From the NCBI GenBank assembly GCA_903930095.1, contig CAIYXE010000576.1:1-7222 (forward strand): DNA of 7,222 bases. The letters are read 5' to 3'. The position numbers were made by a program, and so were the translations under genes. The DNA is from an uncultured Hyphomicrobiales bacterium. Lineage in GTDB: Bacteria > Pseudomonadota > Alphaproteobacteria > Rhizobiales > Aestuariivirgaceae. This document shows positions 1 through 5,852 of the stretch, in pieces (position 1 is the first letter of the stretch; every line of letters starts with the position of its first letter). Under the pieces are notes generated by a model. The model ran no database searches, was not told the origin of the DNA, and saw nothing but the letters and a program-made list of their open reading frames with translations.

Positions 1-423
1 CATGTGGACGGGCTTCTGGCGGAAGGGCCGGAAAAGCGGCGCCATCTGAGGGAGCCGCATGCCTATGTGCTGGGGCTGGCGCTGACGGAGCAATCGCCCC
101 ATGCCGCGCCGCTCTGTGTGTGGGAAGGTTCGCACCTCATCATGCGCGCGGCGTTCTCGCGCGCCTTTGCGGGCCATGCGCCGGAGCACTGGCCCATGGT
201 CGACATCACTGCCACCTACCAGGAGGCGCGGCGCGCCGCCTTCGCCGCGTGCCGCCGGATCGAGCTGCCCTCCGCGCCGGGGGAAGCGCTGCTGCTGCAC
301 CGGCACATTCTGCATGGCGTGGCGCCCTGGACCGAGGGTGCGGAGGGGCCTGATGCCGGGCGGATGACAGCCTATTTCAGGCCGGAATTCCCACACATCG
401 CCGACTGGCTGTCAGCGCCATAG
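1..423 (+). CDS. Phytanoyl-CoA dioxygenase (PhyH)-type Fe(II)/2-oxoglutarate oxygenase, C-terminal part
   Basis: This is the 3' part of a gene whose start lies left of the window. The frame is open from base 1, so the GTG at 4 is not taken as the start. The first visible residues, His-Val-Asp, fit the HxD iron-binding motif of the Fe(II)/2-oxoglutarate dioxygenase fold. A 'GSH' turn follows (GAA-GGT-TCG-CAC near 124-135), then a distal His in 'LHGVAPW' (codon at 313) and an Arg (codon at 361) placed to bind 2-oxoglutarate. The order HxD, GSH, distal H, R is that of PhyH-like enzymes, which hydroxylate small organic substrates using O2 and 2-oxoglutarate in the cytoplasm. The substrate cannot be deduced. 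About 140 C-terminal residues are present, against roughly 250-300 for a full member. The last 12 bases overlap the convergent DCC gene. The family call is fairly secure; the role is unknown. Confidence 0.72.
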   Translation, partial: HVDGLLAEGPEKRRHLREPHAYVLGLALTEQSPHAAPLCVWEGSHLIMRAAFSRAFAGHAPEHWPMVDITATYQEARRAAFAACRRIELPSAPGEALLLHRHILHGVAPWTEGAEGPDAGRMTAYFRPEFPHIADWLSAP

Positions 424-762
424 GCGGCGGAGCTTGAGAAATCCATCATAGGCAAGGTCGAGCACGGCAACCACGGGGCGGGCCGAGAGCAGCCGTCCGG
501 CAAGGCCGAAGCCCGGCGTTTGCCGCCACAATGCCAGGAACGCGGCGGCGCCGGAAACCAGCGCCCCGTCGGCCAGCCGCACATGGAAGCGCCGCAGGGC
601 ATCTTCCCGCTTCAGGTCAGGCGCCGGGCAGGCTTCCGTTGCGACATCGCAATAGGTAACGTCCGCCCCGGTTCGCCCGCGGTAGAAGCCGATCTCACGG
701 CTGCAGACCGGGCAGGCCCCGTCGTAATATACCGTGAGCGGCGATTGCGTCTTGGCAGTCAT
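412..762 (-). CDS. DCC-family (DUF393) thiol-disulfide oxidoreductase
   Basis: This gene encodes a 116-residue protein with the family's hallmark near its N-terminus: YYDGACPVC, with Asp14, Cys17 and Cys20 forming DxxCxxC inside a thioredoxin-like start. Later features typical of the family are an aromatic and charged middle and a C-terminal stretch ending in 'YDGFLKLRRLWR'. Length matches the usual 110-140 residues. Members are predicted cytoplasmic thiol-disulfide oxidoreductases; few have a known partner. The ATG at 762 places the motif at the expected distance from the N-terminus, although no clear Shine-Dalgarno sequence precedes it. The gene runs tail to tail into the dioxygenase gene with a 12-base overlap, and its 5' end is divergent from the PLP-enzyme gene, about 51 bases away. 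It is probably functionally separate from the transport operon. Family assignment is strong; physiological role is open. Confidence 0.87.
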   Translation of the reverse strand: MTAKTQSPLTVYYDGACPVCSREIGFYRGRTGADVTYCDVATEACPAPDLKREDALRRFHVRLADGALVSGAAAFLALWRQTPGFGLAGRLLSARPVVAVLDLAYDGFLKLRRLWR

Positions 763-780
763 GTCAGGAACTACGATAAT
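752..780 (+). promoter_or_regulatory. Candidate sigma-70 promoter for the PLP-enzyme/ABC transporter operon
   Basis: TTGGCA at 752-757 and GATAAT at 775-780 each match the sigma-70 consensus at five of six positions and are separated by exactly 17 bases. Transcription would begin near 787, about 30 bases before the PLP-enzyme start. The -35 element lies inside the first codons of the minus-strand DCC gene, so the divergent genes share this region. No strong matching promoter for the DCC gene was found on the minus strand. No obvious operator palindrome was seen. This is motif matching only. Confidence 0.55.
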
Positions 781-800
781 CTTTGCCCATCGGATTGGGG

Positions 801-805
801 GGAGG
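801..805 (+). promoter_or_regulatory. Ribosome binding site deciding the start of the PLP-enzyme gene
   Basis: GGAGG lies 8 bases before an in-frame GTG (814) and 11 bases before the adjacent ATG (817). Its presence shows that the long open frame reaching back to 520 is not the true gene start. Spacing slightly favours the GTG. The ATG is used here because the resulting N-terminus 'MVYAGLGVRTLINAKG' fits the family. Confidence 0.6.
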
Positions 806-816
806 GTTCCACCGTG

Positions 817-1998
817 ATGGTTTATGCAGGCCTGGGTGTGCGCACGCTGATCAACGCCAAGGGCCCTGCGACCAGGCTTTCAGGCGGCATCATGCGCGCC
901 GAGGTGGCCTCCGCCATGGCGGAAGCCTCACAGTCCTGCGTGGATATTGCGGAACTTCAGGCAGCCGCCTCCCGCATCATCGCCGGGGCGACCGGGGCGG
1001 AGGCAGGCTATGTGGCCTCCGGCGCATCCGCCTGCCTGCTGATTGGTGCGGCGGCCTGCATGACGGGGCTCGACCCTGGCCGCATGGCAAGGCTTCCGGA
1101 TTCGCAGGGCATGAAGAATGAATGCGTGATGGTCCGCAGCCAGCGCAATTTCTACGACCACGCCATCCGTGCTGCCGGCATGAAGATCATCGAGGTGGGC
1201 CTGCCGGATCGCTATGCCGGCGCGGGTGTCCGCGATGCCGAAGCCTGGGAGATCGACGACGCCATGACTGAGCGCACAGCGGCGGTGTTCTATGTGGCCG
1301 ATTCCCAGTCGCGCCCGCCGCTTGCGGAAGTAACGGCAGTTGCCCACGCGCGCGGGGTTCCCGTCATCGTCGATGCCGCGGCCCAATTGCCGCCGCAGGC
1401 CAACCTCCGGCGTTTCATTTCAGAGGGAGCCGACCTCGTCGTCTTCTCGGGCGGCAAGGCGCTGGGCGGGCCGCAGGCGAGCGGCATCCTCGCCGGCAGG
1501 CGTGACCTGGTGATGGCCGCCGCCCTCCAGCACCTCGACCTCGATGTCTTCTGGGACATGTGGGAGCCGCCGCCCTCCCTGATCGACAAGACAAGGCTCA
1601 AGGGCGCGCCCCAGCATGGCATCGGGCGCAGTTGCAAGGCGGGAAAGGAGGAGATCGTCGGACTTCTCACCGCACTCCACATGTTCATTGCCGAGGGCGA
1701 TGCCGCCCGCCATGCACGCTGGCTTGCGGATTGCGAGATCATTGCCGCCGCCCTGAATGGCCATCAGGTATGGGTGACGGGGCGGGAGGATAAGGCCCAG
1801 GTGCCCAGCGTGGAGATCACACCCGACCCCGCGAGGATCACCCCCGCCGCTCTATGCAGGGTACTGCAATATGGCGATCCCGCGATCGCGGTTGACCCCG
1901 CAGGCCGGGACCGTGGTGTCATCATTGTCAACCCCATGTGCCTGAAACCTGGCGAGGCGGAGATCGTGGGGCAGCGGATCGCTCACGCCCTTGCCTGA
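817..1998 (+). CDS. SelA/DgaE-like PLP-dependent enzyme (aspartate aminotransferase fold)
   Basis: The 393-residue product resembles the 'SelA-related' branch of PLP enzymes, which includes D-glucosaminate-6-phosphate ammonia-lyase (DgaE) and is related to L-seryl-tRNA selenium transferase. Visible motifs in order are the N-terminal 'LGVRTLINAKGP', a glycine/alanine-rich cofactor-phosphate region (GYVASGASACLL), 'VPVIVDAAAQLPP' with Asp186 to bind the pyridine nitrogen, 'VFSGGKALGGPQ' with Lys214 as the Schiff-base lysine, and 'GIGRSCKAGKEEI'. Length fits the family (about 370-400). It is not a true SelA: it lacks the N-terminal tRNA-binding domain and is shorter. The frame is open back to 520, but that part overlaps the DCC gene and has no family similarity. 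It is first in a run of same-strand genes for sugar import and an SDR, which suggests that it eliminates, deaminates or epimerises an amino- or hydroxy-acid-like intermediate. The exact reaction is inference. No kinase or KDPG-type aldolase, the usual DgaE partners, lies within the window. Confidence 0.82.
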   Translation: MVYAGLGVRTLINAKGPATRLSGGIMRAEVASAMAEASQSCVDIAELQAAASRIIAGATGAEAGYVASGASACLLIGAAACMTGLDPGRMARLPDSQGMKNECVMVRSQRNFYDHAIRAAGMKIIEVGLPDRYAGAGVRDAEAWEIDDAMTERTAAVFYVADSQSRPPLAEVTAVAHARGVPVIVDAAAQLPPQANLRRFISEGADLVVFSGGKALGGPQASGILAGRRDLVMAAALQHLDLDVFWDMWEPPPSLIDKTRLKGAPQHGIGRSCKAGKEEIVGLLTALHMFIAEGDAARHARWLADCEIIAAALNGHQVWVTGREDKAQVPSVEITPDPARITPAALCRVLQYGDPAIAVDPAGRDRGVIIVNPMCLKPGEAEIVGQRIAHALA

Positions 1999-2070
1999 CA
2001 CCATTGCGAAAATTGCCATTGCCATCCGCGAATTTACCCGCATGATCGGGTCCGTTAGGAGCCACTTGGC

Positions 2071-2865
2071 ATGACCGGCAGCACACTTCTGGAGCTGGAG
2101 GATATCCGCATGAACTTCGGTGCCATCGAGGCGCTGAAGGGCGTGAGCTTCAAGGTGGGCCGGGGCGAGGTGGTGGCGCTCTTAGGCGACAATGGTGCGG
2201 GCAAGTCCACCCTCGTCAAGATCATCTCAGGGGGGCTCAAGGCCACCGGCGGCCGCATGGTGTTCGACGGGGCGGAACATTTCTTCGCCACCCCGGCTGA
2301 GGCCAAGGCCCGCGGTATCGAAACCGTTTACCAGGACCTTTCCCTCTGCACCAATGTGGACGTGGTCGGCAATTTCTTCATGGGCCGCGAGATCGTGAAG
2401 AAGTGGATGGGGCTGATCCCCGTGCTCCAGGAAAAGGAGATGGAGCAGGTGGTGGCGGAAGCACTCCGCAATGCCGGAACGCGCATTCCCAGCCTCCGCA
2501 CCAATGTGGAGCATCTCTCCGGCGGCCAGCGCCAGGCAATCGAACTCAACCGTTTTGCCCATTGGGGCGGCAAGCTGGTGCTGCTGGATGAGCCCTTCGC
2601 GGCGCTGGGCGTGGAGCAGACCAGACGCGGCCTTGACCTCATCAAACGCATCGCGGCTCAGGGCATTGGCGTCATCGTCATCACCCACATCATGCCGCAG
2701 GCCTTCCAGGTGGCGGACCGTATCGTCGTCATCCGCCAGGGCCGTGTCGCCGGCGATGTGGCGACCAGGGAGACCAGCCCCGACGCCGTGGTGGGCATGA
2801 TCACCGGCGAGGCCTTCATCGGCCAAGCCCAACAAGAAGAGAGGCCGAACGGCCCCACTGCCTGA
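2071..2865 (+). CDS. Sugar ABC transporter ATP-binding protein, single-domain CUT2 type
   Basis: This 264-residue cytoplasmic ATPase powers the import system encoded by the next two genes. Motifs are Walker [10 protein letters not shown] (Lys45), Q-loop VYQDLS (Gln88), ABC signature LSGGQ (149-153), Walker B LVLLDEP (Asp173, catalytic Glu174) and the switch His206 in VITHIMP. The N-terminus '[21 protein letters not shown]' and '[11 protein letters not shown]' are typical of ribose/fructose (RbsA/FrcA-like) transporters. It has one nucleotide-binding domain, not the tandem form of RbsA, so it would act as a homodimer. Two normally steady spots differ from the form I would expect: after the signature it reads IELNRF instead of a vaIARA-type helix, and Walker B is followed by DEPFAAL instead of DEPTAAL. 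All catalytic residues remain. An AGGA at 2057-2060 precedes the ATG by 10 bases. The 72-base gap after the PLP-enzyme gene shows no convincing promoter or terminator. Confidence 0.92.
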   Translation: MTGSTLLELEDIRMNFGAIEALKGVSFKVGRGEVVALLGDNGAGKSTLVKIISGGLKATGGRMVFDGAEHFFATPAEAKARGIETVYQDLSLCTNVDVVGNFFMGREIVKKWMGLIPVLQEKEMEQVVAEALRNAGTRIPSLRTNVEHLSGGQRQAIELNRFAHWGGKLVLLDEPFAALGVEQTRRGLDLIKRIAAQGIGVIVITHIMPQAFQVADRIVVIRQGRVAGDVATRETSPDAVVGMITGEAFIGQAQQEERPNGPTA

Positions 2866-2891
2866 AACGTCACCAACAGAGGAAACCCCAC

Positions 2892-3935
2892 ATGAACCGC
2901 CTGCGCCGACTTCTGACAGCCTCCATCGCCATCGCGGCGATGGGCATCGTCAGCCCTGCCTTCGCCGAGTCGAAGGGCAAGATCTTCTACATGGTCCCCA
3001 CCCTGCTGGACGAGTTCCAGACAGAATCGGTCTCGGCCCTCACCAAGTTCCTGGGCGATGTCGGCTACGAGGTCGTGACACTGAACGCCGACAACAAGAC
3101 CGACCTGCAGCAGAGCCAGATGAACGACACCATCCTGCAGAAGCCCGCGGCCATTATCCTCGCCGCGGTGGACTTCAACGCGCTCGCCCCGTCGATCGAG
3201 AAGTCGCGCGCGGCGGGCATTCCCGTCATGATCTTCGACCGCCAGATCACCTCGACCCCCTCCGACCTCACCTCGGTCGCGGGAACAATCGAGATCGGCC
3301 AGGTGGCGGCGGGCGAGATCCAGCGCCTGATGAAGGAAAAGAACGGCGCGGTGAAGGGCAAGATCCTGCAGGTGTTGGGCGACCCGGCCGACCCCTATAC
3401 CCTCGACATCCAGAAGGGCTTCGAGGACAAGATGAAGGAGTTCCCCGACGCGCAGATCATCACCCTGCCCGCCATGCAGTGGGAAGCCTCCAACGCCGGC
3501 ACCATCGTCTCCGACCAGATGGTGGCGAACCCGGACATCGACTTGATCTTCCTGCACGCGGCCCATCTTTCTGTCGCTGCCGTGGCGGCGCTTGAGGCCA
3601 AGGGCAAGAAGCCGGGCGACGTGATGATGATCTCGTCCAACGGCGCACCCGTTGGCCTCGACCTCATCCGCAAGGGCTGGCTCAACGTGGAGGTGGAGCA
3701 GCCGCTCTACGCCCAGGCAGCAGCGCTTGCCATGTTTGCCGACAAGGTGGTGAACAAGCAGGAGATCAAGCCCGGAAACTACAGCGTTCTGGGCCTCGAC
3801 TCCGTGATGACGATCGAGAAGTGGGGACCCAACATCAAGATCCCCGGCGCTGCCATCACCAAGGAGAACGTCGACGAGCCGCGCTTCTGGGGCAACCTGA
3901 AGGCGCCCGCCGACAAGATCACGCCGGTGCAGTAA
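2892..3935 (+). CDS. Periplasmic sugar-binding protein of a CUT2-type ABC transporter
   Basis: The product is a 347-residue type I periplasmic binding protein (ribose-binding/LacI-like fold) that captures the ligand and delivers it to the permease. Residues 1-25 form a Sec signal peptide: basic MNRLRR, a hydrophobic core, then an AFA cleavage site before Glu26. There is no lipobox, and the whole protein contains no cysteine. Family signposts are '[15 protein letters not shown]', '[11 protein letters not shown]' with Asp116-Arg117 matching the Asp-Arg pair that grips ribose in RbsB, '[22 protein letters not shown]', and Gln270 in '[13 protein letters not shown]'. Two other ligand spots differ: the usual Asn-Asp segment reads HAAH (222-225), and the usual 'fDG' reads SNG (Asn250). 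The ligand is therefore probably not plain ribose. AGAGGA at 2878-2883 gives an 8-base spacing to the ATG, and the gap from the ATPase gene is 26 bases. Confidence 0.92.
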   Translation: MNRLRRLLTASIAIAAMGIVSPAFAESKGKIFYMVPTLLDEFQTESVSALTKFLGDVGYEVVTLNADNKTDLQQSQMNDTILQKPAAIILAAVDFNALAPSIEKSRAAGIPVMIFDRQITSTPSDLTSVAGTIEIGQVAAGEIQRLMKEKNGAVKGKILQVLGDPADPYTLDIQKGFEDKMKEFPDAQIITLPAMQWEASNAGTIVSDQMVANPDIDLIFLHAAHLSVAAVAALEAKGKKPGDVMMISSNGAPVGLDLIRKGWLNVEVEQPLYAQAAALAMFADKVVNKQEIKPGNYSVLGLDSVMTIEKWGPNIKIPGAAITKENVDEPRFWGNLKAPADKITPVQ

Positions 3936-3943
3936 CGCAACAT

Positions 3944-3971
3944 CGTCATCCCGGCCTTTGCCGGGATGACG
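3944..3971. repeat. Intergenic palindrome (REP-like hairpin) between binding-protein and permease genes
   Basis: A perfect inverted repeat with arms CGTCATCCCGGC and GCCGGGATGACG (12 bp) surrounds a CTTT loop. It begins 8 bases after the binding-protein stop and ends 22 bases before the permease ATG. The minus strand reads 'VIPAKAG' when translated, a known signature of a dispersed bacterial palindrome family found between genes. No run of T follows, so it is not a normal intrinsic terminator. In transcripts it would form a strong stem-loop that could protect the upstream mRNA or partly reduce downstream expression. Only one copy lies in this window. Confidence 0.8.
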
Positions 3972-3993
3972 GCCCTTCTGAGACGGAATACAC

Positions 3994-4992
3994 ATGAAAT
4001 CACCCCGCCAGCGGGCCATTGCCGAATTCGTGCTCGACCACCTCGTCTGGTTCATGCTGGCGGTGGTACTGATCGCCTTCTCGCTCTTCGTGCCGAACTT
4101 CTTTCAGATCGGCATCTTCGCCAATATCGTGGAGCAGTCGACCTTCGTCGGCGTGATGGCGATCGGCCTCGCCATCGTCATCATCGCCGGCCACATGGAC
4201 CTCTCGGTCGAATCAACCGCGGCCCTGGCCGCCATGATCACAGGCATATTGTTCTGCTCGCGGGGCATCGGCATGGGCCTCACGTTCACGCCCGAATGGC
4301 TGGTGCTACCCGTCTCGCTGCTGATCGCGCTTGCCGTCGGCGGGCTGATCGGCTTCCTGAACGGCCTCTTCACGATCAAGCTCAAGATGAACGCCTTCAT
4401 CGTCACGCTCGCCTCCTATATCTGGGTGCGAGGCCTGGTGGTGGCCATCTCCGGCGGGCGTTCCGCGCAGGACCTTGCGCCCTCGCTCCGCGTCATCGGC
4501 ATCCAGCAACTGCTCTACGTGCCGCTCATTGCCTGGATCGCTGTGCTCTGCTTCGTGGGCTTCTCATTCATCATGGGCCGCACGCCTTTCGGCCGCCACA
4601 TCACGCTGATCGGCGGCAATGCGGTGGCGGCTTTCCGCGCCGGCATCAAGGTGGACCGGCTGATGTTCATCGCCTTCATCATCGCCGGGGCCGTGGCAGG
4701 CCTGGCTGGCTGGCTGCTCGCCATTCGCACCAGCGGGGCCACCGCCAATCTGGGCACCGGCATGCTGTTCAACGCCTTCGCGGCAGTCGTCATCGGCGGT
4801 GTGTCGCTGAAAGGTGGTGTGGGCAAGCTGCCCGGCGTCTATGCGGGCGTGCTGCTGCTCTCTTCCATCCACACGGCCATCAACCTGATGGGCTTGCCCG
4901 CGCATTACACGCAGGTGATCCTCGGGCTTCTCGTGCTCGCCGCGGTGCTGCTCGACACGCTCAAGCTACAAATTCGCCAGAGGTTTGCATGA
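3994..4992 (+). CDS. Sugar ABC transporter permease, CUT2 (RbsC/FrcC-like, BPD_transp_2) family
   Basis: This 332-residue inner-membrane protein should form the homodimeric channel of the importer. It is strongly hydrophobic, with roughly eight to ten membrane segments, starting at about residues 17-37 (LVWFMLAVVLIAFSLFV). The motif GHMDLSVES at 66-74 is a hallmark of the family, usually seen as 'GgiDLSvgs'. The cytoplasmic loop GRHITLIGGNAVAAFRAGIKVDR (given in parts: 200-209 and 210-222) is the site that docks onto the ATPase. The C-terminus ends in 'LDTLKLQIRQRFA', and the length is typical (320-350). The start codon has only a weak Shine-Dalgarno (ACGGA at 3983-3987), fitting lower expression than the binding protein; the preceding hairpin may add to this. 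Its stop overlaps the SDR start by 4 bases (ATGA), implying translational coupling. Confidence 0.93.
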   Translation: MKSPRQRAIAEFVLDHLVWFMLAVVLIAFSLFVPNFFQIGIFANIVEQSTFVGVMAIGLAIVIIAGHMDLSVESTAALAAMITGILFCSRGIGMGLTFTPEWLVLPVSLLIALAVGGLIGFLNGLFTIKLKMNAFIVTLASYIWVRGLVVAISGGRSAQDLAPSLRVIGIQQLLYVPLIAWIAVLCFVGFSFIMGRTPFGRHITLIGGNAVAAFRAGIKVDRLMFIAFIIAGAVAGLAGWLLAIRTSGATANLGTGMLFNAFAAVVIGGVSLKGGVGKLPGVYAGVLLLSSIHTAINLMGLPAHYTQVILGLLVLAAVLLDTLKLQIRQRFA

Positions 4993-5759
4993 CGGGACGA
5001 TTGGACGGCAAGGTGGCGCTGGTGATTGGTGCAGCGCGCGGCATCGGCGAGGGCATCGCCCAGCGCTTCGTGGAAGAAGGAGCGAGGGTCGTCATCGCTG
5101 ACACCGAGGTCGCGGCTGGAGAGGAGACAGCAGCGCGCCTCAAGGGCCTGTTCGTCGAAACAGACATCTCCCGCATGGATCACGCGCAGCGCGCGGTGCA
5201 GACAGCCCTCGACGGTTTCGGCAGCCTCGATATCCTCGTCCAGAACGCCGGCATCTATCCCTGGACGCTGATCGAGAACATCAGCCCCGAGGAATGGGAC
5301 AAGGTGCTGGCGGTGAACCTGAAGGGCACCTTCCTCGCCGCCCGCGCAGCACTCCCCCACATGAAGGCGCAGCGCTCCGGCCGCATGGTCTTTACCTCCT
5401 CGATCACCGGCCCCCGGGTGACGAGCCCCGGCCACGGCCACTATTCGGCCAGCAAGGCGGGCATCAACGGCTTCATCAAGGCGGCGGCACTGGAGTTCTC
5501 GGGCTACGGCATCACGGTGAACGGCATCGAGCCGGGCAACATCCTCACCTCCGGCATGCAGATGCACCGCTCGGAGGCCTTCATCAAATCCATGGAAGCC
5601 GCCGTACCGCTCGGCCGCCTGGGAACCCCCCGCGACATCGCCAACTGCGCGCTGTTCCTGGCGTCTGAGGATGCCTCCTACATCACCGGCACCACCATCA
5701 TCGTGGACGGCGGCCAGACCTTGCCCGAGGGAGCGGACTTCCGGATCACGCCGGGCTGA
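4989..5759 (+). CDS. Classical short-chain dehydrogenase/reductase, likely NAD-dependent
   Basis: The product is a 256-residue cytoplasmic oxidoreductase with a Rossmann fold. The nucleotide motif is G-A-A-R-G-I-G at 14-20. Asp38 at the end of the second strand (VVIADTE) suggests preference for NAD over NADP. NAG lies at 86-88, and the active site includes Ser138 (or 137), Tyr152 and Lys156 in YSASK. The C-terminal 'ITGTTIIVDGGQTLPEG' is typical of the family. The ATG at 4989 overlaps the permease stop and is preceded by AGAGG (4979-4983) at 5 bases. The same frame is open further upstream to 3966, but that part runs inside the permease in another frame and is not coding. In this setting it probably oxidises a hydroxyl of the imported sugar, polyol or a derivative, making a keto compound for further steps. 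SDR sequences do not reveal the substrate by eye. Confidence 0.93.
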   Translation: MTGRLDGKVALVIGAARGIGEGIAQRFVEEGARVVIADTEVAAGEETAARLKGLFVETDISRMDHAQRAVQTALDGFGSLDILVQNAGIYPWTLIENISPEEWDKVLAVNLKGTFLAARAALPHMKAQRSGRMVFTSSITGPRVTSPGHGHYSASKAGINGFIKAAALEFSGYGITVNGIEPGNILTSGMQMHRSEAFIKSMEAAVPLGRLGTPRDIANCALFLASEDASYITGTTIIVDGGQTLPEGADFRITPG

Positions 5760-5770
5760 GGCGGCGGATC

Positions 5771-5789
5771 CCCCGCCCGCCCGGGGTTT
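5771..5789 (+). terminator. Weak terminator-like hairpin after the SDR gene
   Basis: CCCCG at 5771-5775 pairs with CGGGG at 5782-5786 around a 6-base loop, followed by TTT. It begins 11 bases after the SDR stop, the right place to end the operon. The stem is only 5 bp and the T-run only three, so termination may be partial, with some read-through into leuC. Confidence 0.35.
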
Positions 5790-5815
5790 GACTTGAGGCC
5801 CGAAGTCGCTAAATA
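5788..5815 (+). promoter_or_regulatory. Candidate promoter for leuC
   Basis: TTGACT (5788-5793, five of six matches to the -35 consensus) is followed after 16 bases by TAAATA (5810-5815), a poor -10 match, set in a locally AT-richer patch. Transcription would start near 5822, giving a leader of about 30 bases. That is too short for a leader-peptide attenuator, and no leucine-codon-rich small frame was seen. The -35 side overlaps the T tail of the preceding hairpin. Confidence 0.42.
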
Positions 5816-5852
5816 CGCGCCAAAATCCCTGTGTTCCGAAAGACCAAGACCG

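Noticed and set aside
520..816. In-frame N-terminal extension of the PLP-enzyme gene, giving a 492-residue product
   Set aside because: It lies antisense to the DCC gene, shows no family similarity, and a GGAGG site directly precedes the GTG/ATG at 814/817, where the family's normal N-terminus begins.
817..1998. True selenocysteine synthase (SelA)
   Set aside because: The protein is about 70 residues too short and lacks the N-terminal domain; there is no selB or selC nearby, and the context is sugar transport.
1999..2070. Possible internal promoter in the 72-base gap before the ATPase gene
   Set aside because: TTGC-type hexamers occur at 2004 and 2013, but no acceptable -10 element lies 16-18 bases downstream of either; no stable hairpin was seen.
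3944..3971. Intrinsic terminator between binding-protein and permease genes
   Set aside because: The stem is strong but is followed by GGCCCTTCTG, not a T-run, and the permease needs expression with the rest of the importer; it is better described as a REP-like palindrome.
2658..4055. Minus-strand open frame of 465 residues opposite the ATPase and binding-protein genes
   Set aside because: It is a shadow frame rich in His, Val, Asp and Gly dipeptides, without a domain or ribosome binding site.
3966..4988. Long open frame fused upstream to the SDR (597 residues in total)
   Set aside because: This part runs in another frame across the permease gene and is Arg/His/Pro-rich low-complexity translation typical of GC-rich shadow frames; the permease frame has clear family motifs.
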